Shown piece after piece: positions 22,619-36,712 of a DNA stretch of 64,000 bases; position 1 is the first letter of the stretch; each line of letters begins with the position of its first letter. The notes under the pieces were generated by a model that made no database searches, had not been told where the DNA came from, and saw nothing but the letters and a program-made list of their open reading frames with translations. The position numbers were made by a program, and so were the translations under genes. Where the stretch lies: the NCBI RefSeq assembly GCF_029814935.1, contig NZ_CP104582.1, forward strand, positions 992,001 to 1,056,000, written 5' to 3'. This DNA is from Pseudomonas sp. GD03919. Its GTDB lineage: Bacteria; Pseudomonadota; Gammaproteobacteria; Pseudomonadales; Pseudomonadaceae.

Positions 22619-22626
<8 letters not shown>
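21556..22626 (+). CDS. murG: Lipid II synthase MurG (GlcNAc transferase)
   Basis: A 356-residue GT-B glycosyltransferase that converts lipid I to lipid II on the inner face of the membrane. The N-terminal glycine loop [14 protein letters not shown] and a second one in [13 protein letters not shown] are present. The UDP-GlcNAc site appears as [17 protein letters not shown] and [15 protein letters not shown]. It overlaps murC by eight bases. Confidence 0.97.
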
Positions 22627-24999
<2,373 letters not shown>

Positions 25000-25002
25000 G
25001 TC

Positions 25003-25869
25003 ATGACAGCGGCTTTGCGTCACCAGGACACGCTGAGGGCTCCGCTGCGCGGCAAGCCCGCGCCGCGTGGCGCCAGCCGTCTGGTGGCCAAGGAACCGAT
25101 GCGTCTGCGTCTGCCCAAGGCGGATTTCTCCTGGGTAGGCCGTTTGCTTTGGCCGTTGCTGCTGGTCGCTCTGGGGTTCGGCGCCTACGAGGGGGCGCAG
25201 CGTCTGCTGCCCTATGCCGACCGCCCGATTGCACGTATCAGCGTGCAGGGTGACCTGGCCTATATCAGCCAGCAGGCAGTGCAGCGGCGCATCGCGCCAT
25301 TCATCGAGGCGAGCTTTTTCAGCGTCGACCTGCGCGGCATGCGTGAAGAACTGGAGCGTATGCCCTGGATTGCCCATGCCGAAGTGCGTCGCGTCTGGCC
25401 GGATCAGATTGACGTACGCCTGGAAGAACAGCTGCCCATTGCCCGTTGGGGCGACGAGGCGCTGCTCAACAACCAGGGCCAGGCCTTCGCCCCGCAGGAG
25501 CTGGACAACTATCAGCACCTGCCGCAGCTCTATGGTCCTCAGCGTGCGCAGCCCAAGGTGATGCAGCAATACCAGATGCTCAGCCAGTTGCTGCGGCCGA
25601 TGGGCTTTACCGTGGTCGGGCTGCAGTTGCGCGAGCGCGGCAGCTGGTTTCTCTCGGCCACCGAGAACGCCAGCGGCCAGCGCATCGACATCCTGCTGGG
25701 GCGCGATCATGTGGTGGAGAAAATGCGTCGTTTCGCTGCGATCTACGAGCGGGAACTGAAAGAACAGAGCGCGAACATCGCGCGCATCGACCTGCGTTAT
25801 GCCAACGGCCTGGCCGTGGCCTGGCGTGAGCCGGTGGAGCCGGCTGCGGCCGAGCAGAAAGTGAATTGA
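25003..25869 (+). CDS. ftsQ: Cell division protein FtsQ
   Basis: A 288-residue bitopic division protein. A basic cytoplasmic tail of about 45 residues is followed by one membrane helix ([19 protein letters not shown]). The periplasmic POTRA domain ([20 protein letters not shown]) and the beta domain come next. FtsQ recruits FtsB/FtsL to midcell. It starts three bases after the ddlB stop and is followed by ftsA with GAGGAG ahead of it. Confidence 0.96.
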   Translation: MTAALRHQDTLRAPLRGKPAPRGASRLVAKEPMRLRLPKADFSWVGRLLWPLLLVALGFGAYEGAQRLLPYADRPIARISVQGDLAYISQQAVQRRIAPFIEASFFSVDLRGMREELERMPWIAHAEVRRVWPDQIDVRLEEQLPIARWGDEALLNNQGQAFAPQELDNYQHLPQLYGPQRAQPKVMQQYQMLSQLLRPMGFTVVGLQLRERGSWFLSATENASGQRIDILLGRDHVVEKMRRFAAIYERELKEQSANIARIDLRYANGLAVAWREPVEPAAAEQKVN

Positions 25870-25884
25870 GGAGAGGCAGGACTA

Positions 25885-27132
25885 ATGAATAGCGCGCAGA
25901 GCGGCAAGATGATCGTTGGCCTGGATATCGGCACCTCCAAGGTGGTGGCGCTGGTTGGCGAAGTGACGGCCGACGGTCAGCTGGAAATCGTCGGCATCGG
26001 CACCCATCCGTCGCGCGGGCTGAAGAAGGGCGTGGTGGTCAACATCGAGTCCACCGTGGCTTCGATTCAACGTGCTGTGGAAGAAGCGCAGCTGATGGCC
26101 GGTTGCCGTATCCACTCGGCGTTCGTCGGCGTGGCCGGTAACCATATTCGCAGCCTTAACAGCCACGGCATCGTCGCCATCCGCGACCGCGAAGTGAGCC
26201 CGGCCGATATCGAGCGTGTGCTCGACGCTGCGCAGGCCGTTGCGATTCCGGCGGACCAGCGTGTGCTGCACACCCTGGCTCAGGACTACGTGATCGACAA
26301 CCAGGAGGGCGTGCGTGAGCCGCTGGGCATGTCTGGCGTGCGCCTGGAAGCCAAGGTGCACGTGGTCACCTGCGCCGTGAATGCGGCGCAGAATATCGAG
26401 AAATGCGTGCGCCGTTGCGGCCTGGAAGTCGACGACATCATCCTCGAACAACTGGCCTCGGCCTATTCGGTACTGACCGAGGACGAGAAGGAACTGGGCG
26501 TGTGCCTAGTGGATATCGGCGGTGGTACCACTGATATCGCCATCTTCACCGAAGGGGCGATTCGTCACACCGCGGTGATTCCGATTGCCGGTGACCAGGT
26601 TACCAACGACATCGCCATGGCCCTGCGTACGCCGACCCAGTACGCCGAGGAAATCAAGATTCGCTACGCCTGCGCTCTGGCCAAGCTGGCCGGTGCTGGC
26701 GAAACCATCAAAGTGCCCAGCGTCGGTGATCGTCCGCCGCGCGATCTGTCGCGCCAGTCCCTGGCCGAGGTGGTCGAGCCGCGCTACGACGAGCTGTTCA
26801 CCCTGGTACAGGCCGAGCTGCGTCGCAGTGGCTACGAAGATCTGATTCCGGCCGGGATCGTCATGACCGGCGGTACGGCGAAGATGGAAGGCGCGGTCGA
26901 ACTGGCCGAGGAAATCTTTCATATGCCGGTACGCCTTGGTGTGCCGCATAGCGTCAAGGGCATGGGCGACGTCGTGCGCAACCCGATTTATTCCACCGGT
27001 GTGGGGCTGCTGATGTACGGGCTGCAGAAGCAGAACGACGGCATTCCCATGTCGGTGGGCAGTCCTTATCAGGACGAGAGCAAACCCCCGGTACTCGAAC
27101 GCATCAAGCGTTGGGTACAAGGCAATTTCTGA
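25885..27132 (+). CDS. ftsA: Cell division actin homologue FtsA
   Basis: A 415-residue actin-fold protein that tethers FtsZ to the membrane. The phosphate loops are visible as IVGLDIGTSKVVALVGEV and VDIGGGTTDIAIF, and the adenosine motif as GIVMTGGTAKMEG. The C-terminal amphipathic membrane helix is ERIKRWVQGNF. It precedes ftsZ by 45 bases, a gap with a strong ribosome site (AAGGAAGGAGAGG). Confidence 0.97.
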   Translation: MNSAQSGKMIVGLDIGTSKVVALVGEVTADGQLEIVGIGTHPSRGLKKGVVVNIESTVASIQRAVEEAQLMAGCRIHSAFVGVAGNHIRSLNSHGIVAIRDREVSPADIERVLDAAQAVAIPADQRVLHTLAQDYVIDNQEGVREPLGMSGVRLEAKVHVVTCAVNAAQNIEKCVRRCGLEVDDIILEQLASAYSVLTEDEKELGVCLVDIGGGTTDIAIFTEGAIRHTAVIPIAGDQVTNDIAMALRTPTQYAEEIKIRYACALAKLAGAGETIKVPSVGDRPPRDLSRQSLAEVVEPRYDELFTLVQAELRRSGYEDLIPAGIVMTGGTAKMEGAVELAEEIFHMPVRLGVPHSVKGMGDVVRNPIYSTGVGLLMYGLQKQNDGIPMSVGSPYQDESKPPVLERIKRWVQGNF

Positions 27133-27177
27133 ATTTTGCGGTAGGCGTTACACAACTAGAAAGGAAGGAGAGGGATC

Positions 27178-28371
27178 ATGTTCGAACTAGTAGACAACAT
27201 TCCACAAAGCGCAGTGATCAAGGTCATTGGTGTCGGTGGTGGCGGCGGTAACGCAGTCAATCACATGGCCGTCAGCAACATCGAGGGCGTCGAGTTCATC
27301 TGCGCCAACACCGATGCGCAGGCGCTGAAGAACGTCGGTGCGCGTACCGTGCTGCAGCTCGGCCCGGGCGTGACCAAGGGCCTGGGTGCTGGCGCCAATC
27401 CCGAAGTCGGTCGTCAGGCCGCGCTGGAAGACCGTGAGCGTATCGCCGAAGTGCTGGCCGGCACCGACATGGTGTTCATCACCACCGGTATGGGCGGTGG
27501 CACCGGTACCGGCGCGGCGCCGGTGATCGCCGAGGTGGCCAAGGAACTGGGTATCCTCACCGTTGCAGTGGTCACCCGTCCGTTCCCGTTCGAAGGCAAG
27601 AAGCGCATGGTCATCGCCGATGAAGGCATCCGTGCATTGGCCGAGAGCGTCGATTCGCTGATCACCATCCCCAACGAAAAACTGCTGACCATCCTCGGCA
27701 AAGACGCCAGCCTGATGTCTGCCTTCGCCAAGGCTGACGACGTACTGGCCGGTGCCGTGCGCGGTATCTCCGACATCATCAAGCGTCCGGGCATGATCAA
27801 CGTCGACTTCGCCGACGTGAAAACCGTGATGAGCGAGATGGGCATGGCCATGATGGGCACCGGCTGCGCCAGCGGTCCGAACCGTGCGCGTGAAGCGACC
27901 GAGGCGGCCATCCGCAATCCGCTGCTGGAAGACGTCAACCTGCAGGGCGCGCGCGGCATCCTGGTGAACATCACCGCAGGCCCAGATCTGTCGCTGGGTG
28001 AATACTCCGACGTGGGTAACATCATCGAGCAGTTCGCCTCCGAGCAGGCCACCGTCAAGGTCGGCACCGTGATCGACGCCGACATGCGCGACGAACTGCA
28101 CGTCACCGTGGTCGCTACCGGCCTGGGTGCGCGCATGGAAAAACCGGTCAAGGTGGTCGATAACACCGTACAGGTCGCCGTTACTCAGTCGGTTGCCCAG
28201 CAGCCTGCCGCGCCTGCGCGCAGCGAGCAGTCGGTCAACTACAAGGACTACGAGCGTCCCACCGTGCAGCGTCAGAGCCATGGCGGCGCGGCCACTGCAG
28301 CCAAGCTCAATACCCAGGACGATCTCGATTACCTGGATATTCCGGCGTTCCTGCGTCGCCAGGCTGATTGA
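27178..28371 (+). CDS. ftsZ: Cell division GTPase FtsZ
   Basis: A 397-residue tubulin homologue that forms the Z ring. The nucleotide loops are GVGGGGGNAVNHM and the tubulin signature GMGGGTGTGAAPV (about residues 104-116). The T7 loop is NVDFADVKTVM. A variable linker leads to the C-terminal peptide DDLDYLDIPAFLRRQAD, the docking site for FtsA and ZipA. It is complete and typical in length. Confidence 0.98.
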   Translation: MFELVDNIPQSAVIKVIGVGGGGGNAVNHMAVSNIEGVEFICANTDAQALKNVGARTVLQLGPGVTKGLGAGANPEVGRQAALEDRERIAEVLAGTDMVFITTGMGGGTGTGAAPVIAEVAKELGILTVAVVTRPFPFEGKKRMVIADEGIRALAESVDSLITIPNEKLLTILGKDASLMSAFAKADDVLAGAVRGISDIIKRPGMINVDFADVKTVMSEMGMAMMGTGCASGPNRAREATEAAIRNPLLEDVNLQGARGILVNITAGPDLSLGEYSDVGNIIEQFASEQATVKVGTVIDADMRDELHVTVVATGLGARMEKPVKVVDNTVQVAVTQSVAQQPAAPARSEQSVNYKDYERPTVQRQSHGGAATAAKLNTQDDLDYLDIPAFLRRQAD

Positions 28372-28464
28372 TGGAATTTATCAGGAGTATATGGGTGATT
28401 GGTGTTCAGCAAAGTTCGGTTCTGCTATCATTCCCGACCATTGTTGAAAACAGTTCGCAACTAG

Positions 28465-29394
<930 letters not shown>

Positions 29395-29421
29395 ACCTAC
29401 TCTCTTTCCTGCTTCAATTTG

Positions 29422-29447
29422 AGGCCACCTTCGGGTGGCCTTTTTTA
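29422..29447 (+). terminator. lpxC terminator, interrupted after its T-run
   Basis: The stem GGCCACC / GGTGGCC with a TTCG loop (29423-29440) is followed by TTTTTTA (29441-29447). The next base is the first base of the group II intron. The hairpin and T-run are intact, so termination should still work. Confidence 0.9.
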
Positions 29448-29832
29448 GTGCGCCCGGCACGGGCGCACTCCTGGAGGTGCAAGTCCTCCCGTGAGCTGGC
29501 CACAGCGAACGGAGCGAAGCGCAACTGCGGAAGGGCGACCGACCGTGGGGAGGAAGCGTGGAGCGTAAACCGTGAGCCGATGAACAAGAATCGGATACGA
29601 GGCACTGCCAAGCAGGGCGAGCGGGCTAGAAGCCGCGAAGCTCTTGTGGCCAAGGCGAGGTGGTGTAAATCCGGCGGTTGTGCGGTGAAGGAGTGTGTTC
29701 TTACCCGGGGAGATCTCGCCTCATGCCTGAAAGGGCGACGTGGAAGCACGGAGCGAGAAGTCAGCAGAAGCCATAGTAGCTGCTTGGTCAGGGCGAAGGG
29801 CTGAACGAGAAGGAGCGTCAAACGCCTTGTCG

Positions 29833-31194
29833 ATGAGCGCTGTAACGCATCAGATGCCCGCGCCAGCGGGGCGGGTCGCGGAACGGGAAGGTGAAGCCTT
29901 ACCGAATGCGATCAGCGATGAAACAGGGCTCCCGCGGCGAGAACCGGAGGGCGCAGGGCGAAGCCTGCTTGAGCAGGCGTTCGCACGAGAGAATATGCAG
30001 CGGGCATGGAAGCGCGTGAAGTCCAACAAGGGATCGGCAGGTGTGGACGGGCTGGATATTGCCCAGACTGCCGAACACCTGCGATGGGTGTGGCCGGAGC
30101 TTCGCCAGCAACTGCTGAGCGGCTCCTACCAACCACAACCCGTTCGTCGGGTAGGCATCCCGAAACCGGACGGCAGTGAGCGGGAACTGGGTATCCCCAC
30201 CGTCACCGACCGTCTGATTCAACAGGCACTGCTGCAAGTGCTGCAACCTCTGATTGATCCCACCTTCAGCGAGCACAGCCACGGCTTCCGCCCGGGCCGC
30301 CGGGCCCACGATGCGGTGTTGGCTGCGCAACGCTATGCCCAACAGGGCCGCCACATCGTGGTGGATGTCGACCTATCGAAGTTCTTCGACCGGGTTAACC
30401 ACGACATCCTGATCGACCGCCTGAAGAGGCGCATAAACGATCCTGGAGTCATCCGGCTGGTTCGTGCGTACCTGAACGCGGGCATCATGGACGGCGGTGT
30501 GGTCATGGATCGGCATGAGGGCACGCCGCAAGGCGGGCCGCTCTCGCCGTTGCTGGCCAACGTTCTGCTGGACGAGGTGGATAAAGAGCTGGAACGTCGG
30601 GGGCACTGCTTCGCCCGTTACGCTGATGACTGCAACGTTTACGTTCGCAGTGAGAAGGCGGGAGAACGGGTGATGCGCCTGCTACGCCGGTGTTACAACA
30701 AACTGCGCTTGGTGATCAACGAATCCAAAAGTGCAGTCGCCAGCGTGTTCGGTCGCCAGTTCCTCGGTTATGCCCTGTGGCAGACGAGGGAGGGAGAGGT
30801 CCGACGCGCGGTATCAACGAAGGCGTTACAGGCGTTCAAGCTCCGGATCAGGCAACTGACCCGGGGGTCAGGTGGTCGCAGCATGGCACAGGTGGTGGAG
30901 AAGCTCCGCAGTTACCTGCTCGGCTGGAAAGGGTACTTCAGGCTGGCACAAACGCCACGCATCTGGCGATCACTGGATGAGTGGATACGTCGCCGCCTGA
31001 GAATGCTCCACCTCCGGCACTGGCGACGGGGCAAGACGATCTACCGGGAGCTGATCCGCTTAGGCGCGAGTTCCTGGGTTGCGGAATCCGTGGCGGCGCT
31101 GAGCCGTCGCTGGTGGCATAACAGTCGATCTGCCATCCATAATGTGCTGACCATTGCCTACTTCGATCGGTTGGGAGTGCCGAGACTCTCGTGA
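29833..31194 (+). CDS. ltrA: Group II intron reverse transcriptase/maturase
   Basis: A 453-residue intron-encoded protein. RT blocks are visible: KSNKGSAGVDGLD, the R-x-x-GIP block (RELGIPTVTDRLIQQAL), SHGFRPGRRAHDA, the catalytic VDVDLSKFFD (Asp about 178), GTPQGGPLSPLLAN and FARYADDC (YADD at 263-266). The maturase/thumb region follows (FLGYALW, then LRSYLLGWKGYFRLAQTP). No HNH endonuclease domain follows, as in class C introns. ATG 29833 is preferred, although the frame is open from 29740. No frameshift or stop is seen. Confidence 0.92.
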   Translation: MSAVTHQMPAPAGRVAEREGEALPNAISDETGLPRREPEGAGRSLLEQAFARENMQRAWKRVKSNKGSAGVDGLDIAQTAEHLRWVWPELRQQLLSGSYQPQPVRRVGIPKPDGSERELGIPTVTDRLIQQALLQVLQPLIDPTFSEHSHGFRPGRRAHDAVLAAQRYAQQGRHIVVDVDLSKFFDRVNHDILIDRLKRRINDPGVIRLVRAYLNAGIMDGGVVMDRHEGTPQGGPLSPLLANVLLDEVDKELERRGHCFARYADDCNVYVRSEKAGERVMRLLRRCYNKLRLVINESKSAVASVFGRQFLGYALWQTREGEVRRAVSTKALQAFKLRIRQLTRGSGGRSMAQVVEKLRSYLLGWKGYFRLAQTPRIWRSLDEWIRRRLRMLHLRHWRRGKTIYRELIRLGASSWVAESVAALSRRWWHNSRSAIHNVLTIAYFDRLGVPRLS

Positions 31195-31210
31195 AACCTC
31201 AACTTCTCGA

Positions 31211-31242
31211 ACCGCCCGGTGCGGACCCGCATGCCGGGTGGT
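31211..31242 (+). ncRNA. Group II intron domain V
   Basis: The catalytic hairpin of the intron RNA. ACCGCCCGG (31211-31219) pairs fully with CCGGGTGGT (31234-31242). An upper stem TGCG / CGCA carries a four-base loop, and a two-base TG bulge lies at 31232-31233, the standard domain V shape. CGC at 31213-31215 fits the CGC triad reported for class C introns in place of AGC. Confidence 0.85.
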
Positions 31243-31283
31243 GTGGGAGGGGCGGAACTTATTGGTTCCCCCCTATCCCGATT

Positions 31284-32035
31284 GGTCCTTCGCATATTTT
31301 GGGGAAAGTGCGGGTTGACATCGGACTGGCAAGTTTGTGTGCGTACCGCTTACTGACTTAGCACTATCCATTACCGCGTGTACTGGGCATTTGGGTTGCG
31401 CCCCTTACGGGCGCCACACCTTTCTTGCTTGCCCAAGAAAGGTGTGCCAAAGAAGGGCACCCCACCATCCGGGTTTCGCTACGCGAAACTTCCCTCGCTC
31501 CGGCGCTGCTCCGGGGGCCGGCTTACATGGGTCGTCCCTGGCCCATTAAGCCTCTCGCCGCATCCATGCGGCTCGTCCCCCTGCGCAACACCTCCACTCG
31601 GCCTCCTGAAGGGGACCAGGTCGCGAGCTTGCGACATCTCTGGAAGATCAAAGTCGGTAGTGTTTGGATTTTGCTCTTGAGGCGCGATCTCAAAGACGAC
31701 GCCCAAGCCCCCTTCAGGAGGCCGAGTGAAATCACCGTGGAAGGGGTTGAGCGACATGGATGTCGCGAGAGCCGTGATGGGCCAGGGATGGCCCTTCACG
31801 GCGTGCCCCTGGAGTGGTGATGGAGCGAGGGAACCCCGGCGCAGCCGGGGCCGTATGTAGGGGTGTGTTTCTTTGCTTACTTTCTTTGCACAAGCAAAGA
31901 AAGTGAGTCGCCCGTAAGGGGCGAAACCTATCAGGCCAGACAACACGCTAAGGGATAGTGCCAAGTCATCGACAGCTAACACGTAATTGCCAGTCCGGTG
32001 TCAAGCGTATCTTCCCCGCGATAACGCGAAGAGCC
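31284..32035 (+). mobile_element. Palindromic non-coding mobile element, copy 1
   Basis: A 752-base element. Its left end begins GGTCCTTCGCATATTTTGG, and its right end, read inward on the other strand, begins GGCTCTTCGCGTTATCGCGG. Both ends then share CTTGAC or TTGAC and CGGACTGGCAA. The two halves (about 370 bases each) are diverged inverted copies of each other along most of their length. The flanking duplication is TTTTTTAT: right copy at 32036-32043, left copy split by the intron (29441-29447 plus 31283). No transposase gene is present. The short open frames in it look like chance products of hairpin-rich DNA. The ends and the 8-base duplication resemble the ISL3 family, which is inference. 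The 108 bases from 32036 to dciA show nothing else. Confidence 0.85.
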
Positions 32036-32143
32036 TTTTTTATGTCTTGCTGCAGCCAGGGCGTGCTGCGTTGAGACGGTTCTCCGGCGACGTTTTTCTG
32101 CTGGTCGTGCCCGGATGACCTTTGCCGACGAACGGACGAGGCG

Positions 32144-32599
32144 TCATTCGTCCTTGCGAGTGTGGCTGGCCAGGCGCTCAAGTGCAGCGCGTAGTCTGGG
32201 GTCGCTGATGCCTTCGGCGGTGGCCTGGATGCTTTCTGCGGCGCTGTCGGAGAGGTGCAAGGTGCGACCTGCTGCGCGATTCTGGCCACCTTGAGGTTGC
32301 ACCTTGAATATGATTTTCGTTAAGGTCGCGAACTCTTCAAGCGCCTGCAGCTGTCGTTGCAATCTTCGTTGCTGGTAACGCAGGCGTGTTGCCCAGTGGC
32401 CGTCGGTCACGATCAACAACAGACAGCCGTCGCGCCAGGACGCTACATGACAGTGCTCCCGGGCTGCGGGCTGTAGCTGGCTATCGACAAGACGCTGTAG
32501 GTGAACAAGGCGTTGTGCCTGGCTGAACAGCGCTTTCAGGGGCTTTGCTTCGCGCAGCAGCTTAGCGGGTGCCTGGGCCGGCAAGGGACGAAACGTCAT
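32144..32599 (-). CDS. dciA: DciA (DUF721), replicative helicase loader
   Basis: A 151-residue DUF721 protein. DciA is the ancestral DnaB loader of bacteria that lack dnaC. The N-terminal KH-like domain is visible in the run from KALFSQAQRLVHLQRLVDSQL to CHVASWRDGCLLLIVTDGHWATRLRYQ. A low-complexity tail follows. ATG 32599 is chosen, although the frame is open to 32707. It is convergent with lpxC and divergent from the M23 peptidase gene, a position it also has in other pseudomonads. Confidence 0.88.
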   Translation of the reverse strand: MTFRPLPAQAPAKLLREAKPLKALFSQAQRLVHLQRLVDSQLQPAAREHCHVASWRDGCLLLIVTDGHWATRLRYQQRRLQRQLQALEEFATLTKIIFKVQPQGGQNRAAGRTLHLSDSAAESIQATAEGISDPRLRAALERLASHTRKDE

Positions 32600-32677
32600 G
32601 GCGGGAAGCCTTAAGTTGCAGAGCCGACATGGTAGCAGAGCGTGCTGCCGGCCTGTGCTTTGTGAAAAGGGGAAACC

Positions 32678-33598
32678 ATGCACATCATTTTGCTCAACAG
32701 TCGCCATGGTTCAGCGCGAACGATCCACTTGAGCCTGCGCTGGCTGCTGCTATCGGTTATTGTGTTGCTGGCTCTGAGCCTTGGTGCCGGTGCCGCGCTG
32801 GGTGCCAGGTGGCTGACCGCCGAACCTGTGGTCGATGTCTCGCTGGCCAAGGCGCTCGATCAACAGCGCGAACAGGTTGGCGCCGTACGCCAGGATGCGC
32901 AGCGTCAGCTCGATGCCTTCGCCGTTCACGTTGCCGAGTTGCAGGCGCGCCTCACCCGGCTCGATGCCCTGGGTGAGCGTCTTACCGAGTTGGCTGAGCT
33001 GGATGCCGGCGAGTTCGACTTCTCGCTCGGTGTAGGCCAGGGCGGTGCAGAGGATGCGCTGGGCGCTTCGGCGTATGCGCCGCCGCCTTTCATGAGTGCG
33101 CTCGATGAGCTGGCGCTGCGCGTGGACAGTCGCGAGCAGCAGCTTGAAGTGCTCGAGCAGTTGCTGGGTGAGCGCCGTCTGAATGAGGCCGAAACCCTCT
33201 CCGGTCGTCCGGTTTTGCAAGGTTATGTGTCGTCACCCTTTGGTCGTCGTGTGCACCCCTTGAGCGGTCGCGCCAGTGTTCACAAGGGCATCGACTTCGC
33301 CGCCAAGCCTGGTAGCGATGTAGTCGCGGTGGCGGCCGGTGTGGTGACCTTCTCCGGGAAGAAGAGTGGTTACGGCAATACCGTGGAAGTCAGCCATGCC
33401 GATGGCTACGTCACGCTCTATGCGCACAACCAGAGCAATACCGTGCAGATCGGTGATCTGGTGCAGCGTGGCCAGACCATTGCCAAGGTCGGTCGCAGTG
33501 GCCGTTCCACCGGTTATCACGTGCATTTCGAGGTCAGCAAGGAGGGGCGTCAGGTCAATCCGGCCCTGTACATCGCGCGGGCCAGCGGCGTCGAGTAA
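32678..33598 (+). CDS. M23 family (LytM) metallopeptidase
   Basis: A 306-residue membrane-anchored protein. One N-terminal helix (WLLLSVIVLLALSLGAGAAL) is followed by a coiled-coil stretch (about residues 60-115) and a C-terminal LytM domain. The zinc motifs are intact: VHKGIDFAA with the H-x-x-x-D pair, and YHVHFEVSKEG with H-x-H. It could therefore cleave peptidoglycan cross-links, unlike degenerate EnvC/NlpD types. It lies between dciA and secA. The substrate is not known. Confidence 0.9.
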   Translation: MHIILLNSRHGSARTIHLSLRWLLLSVIVLLALSLGAGAALGARWLTAEPVVDVSLAKALDQQREQVGAVRQDAQRQLDAFAVHVAELQARLTRLDALGERLTELAELDAGEFDFSLGVGQGGAEDALGASAYAPPPFMSALDELALRVDSREQQLEVLEQLLGERRLNEAETLSGRPVLQGYVSSPFGRRVHPLSGRASVHKGIDFAAKPGSDVVAVAAGVVTFSGKKSGYGNTVEVSHADGYVTLYAHNQSNTVQIGDLVQRGQTIAKVGRSGRSTGYHVHFEVSKEGRQVNPALYIARASGVE

Positions 33599-33836
33599 AC
33601 AGGTCGCTTTCGCCTCGCCCTTGTATTGCCGGCATTGACCCTCATATAAGTTTTCACGTCGCGCTCCCGGCCTGCCGGGTGGCGCGGTCTGCAACACACG
33701 CGGCAGCAATGGGCTGACAACGTCACTTTCCTCCCTGGGTTTTCCGGGTAGAATGCCCCCTTCGTCTGTAGCCATGCTGGCTGCCAGGTCGCGGTTTGCG
33801 CCGACCTCCATCCATTCGCCGGAAGATCCTGTCGAT

Positions 33837-36572
<2,736 letters not shown>

Positions 36573-36624
36573 TCGAGGCCGCTTGCAGTAGCGGGCGCTT
36601 CGGCTATGCTGCCTGCGCCCTGAC

Positions 36625-36659
36625 AACGCCGCGACGGCTGTGCCGCTCGCGGCGTTTTA
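36625..36659 (+). terminator. Rho-independent terminator of secA
   Basis: AACGCCGCGA / TCGCGGCGTT form a 10-base stem around a short GC-rich loop and are followed by a T-run of four, about 50 bases after the secA stop. Confidence 0.7.
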
Positions 36660-36712
36660 CCATCTCATCCGGTCGCCCGAGCGATCACTGCATACTTGAA
36701 GGAGCGCATCTC

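Larger units (their letters stand above)
29448..31282 (+). mobile_element. Group II intron, probably class C, 1835 bases
   Basis: The 5' end is GTGCGCCCGG, the group II start. A structured leader with GGAGGTGCAAGTCCTCC follows, then a reverse transcriptase/maturase gene, a domain V hairpin and a domain VI-like hairpin, and the 3' end is CCCGAT. The junctions are set by comparison with the second palindromic element. Its flank reads TTTTTATGGTTCTTCGC, whereas here TTTTTTA and TGGTCCTTCGC are separated by the intron. Class C is supported by the missing endonuclease domain and by insertion seven bases after a terminator stem, the known class C habit. The intron appears complete and could be active. 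Confidence 0.9.

Noticed and set aside
29448..31282. Reverse transcriptase as a retron or diversity-generating element
   Set aside because: Domain V, the GTGCG start and exact splice-like junctions show a group II intron. There is no msr/msd-like region or variable repeat.
31337..31982. Several short frames inside the palindromic element, such as one reading HTFLACPRKVCQRRAPHHPG
   Set aside because: They occur on both strands of an inverted-repeat element, lack ribosome sites, and recur in copy 2 only because the DNA is repeated. I treat them as non-coding.
31284..32035. CRISPR array or integron attC cluster as an explanation of the repeated hairpins
   Set aside because: There are no regularly spaced direct repeats, no cas genes and no integrase. 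The structure is two inverted halves with an 8-base target duplication.
33599..33836. Possible secM-like leader gene ahead of secA
   Set aside because: No small frame with a signal sequence and an arrest-like C-terminus was found in the 238-base gap.
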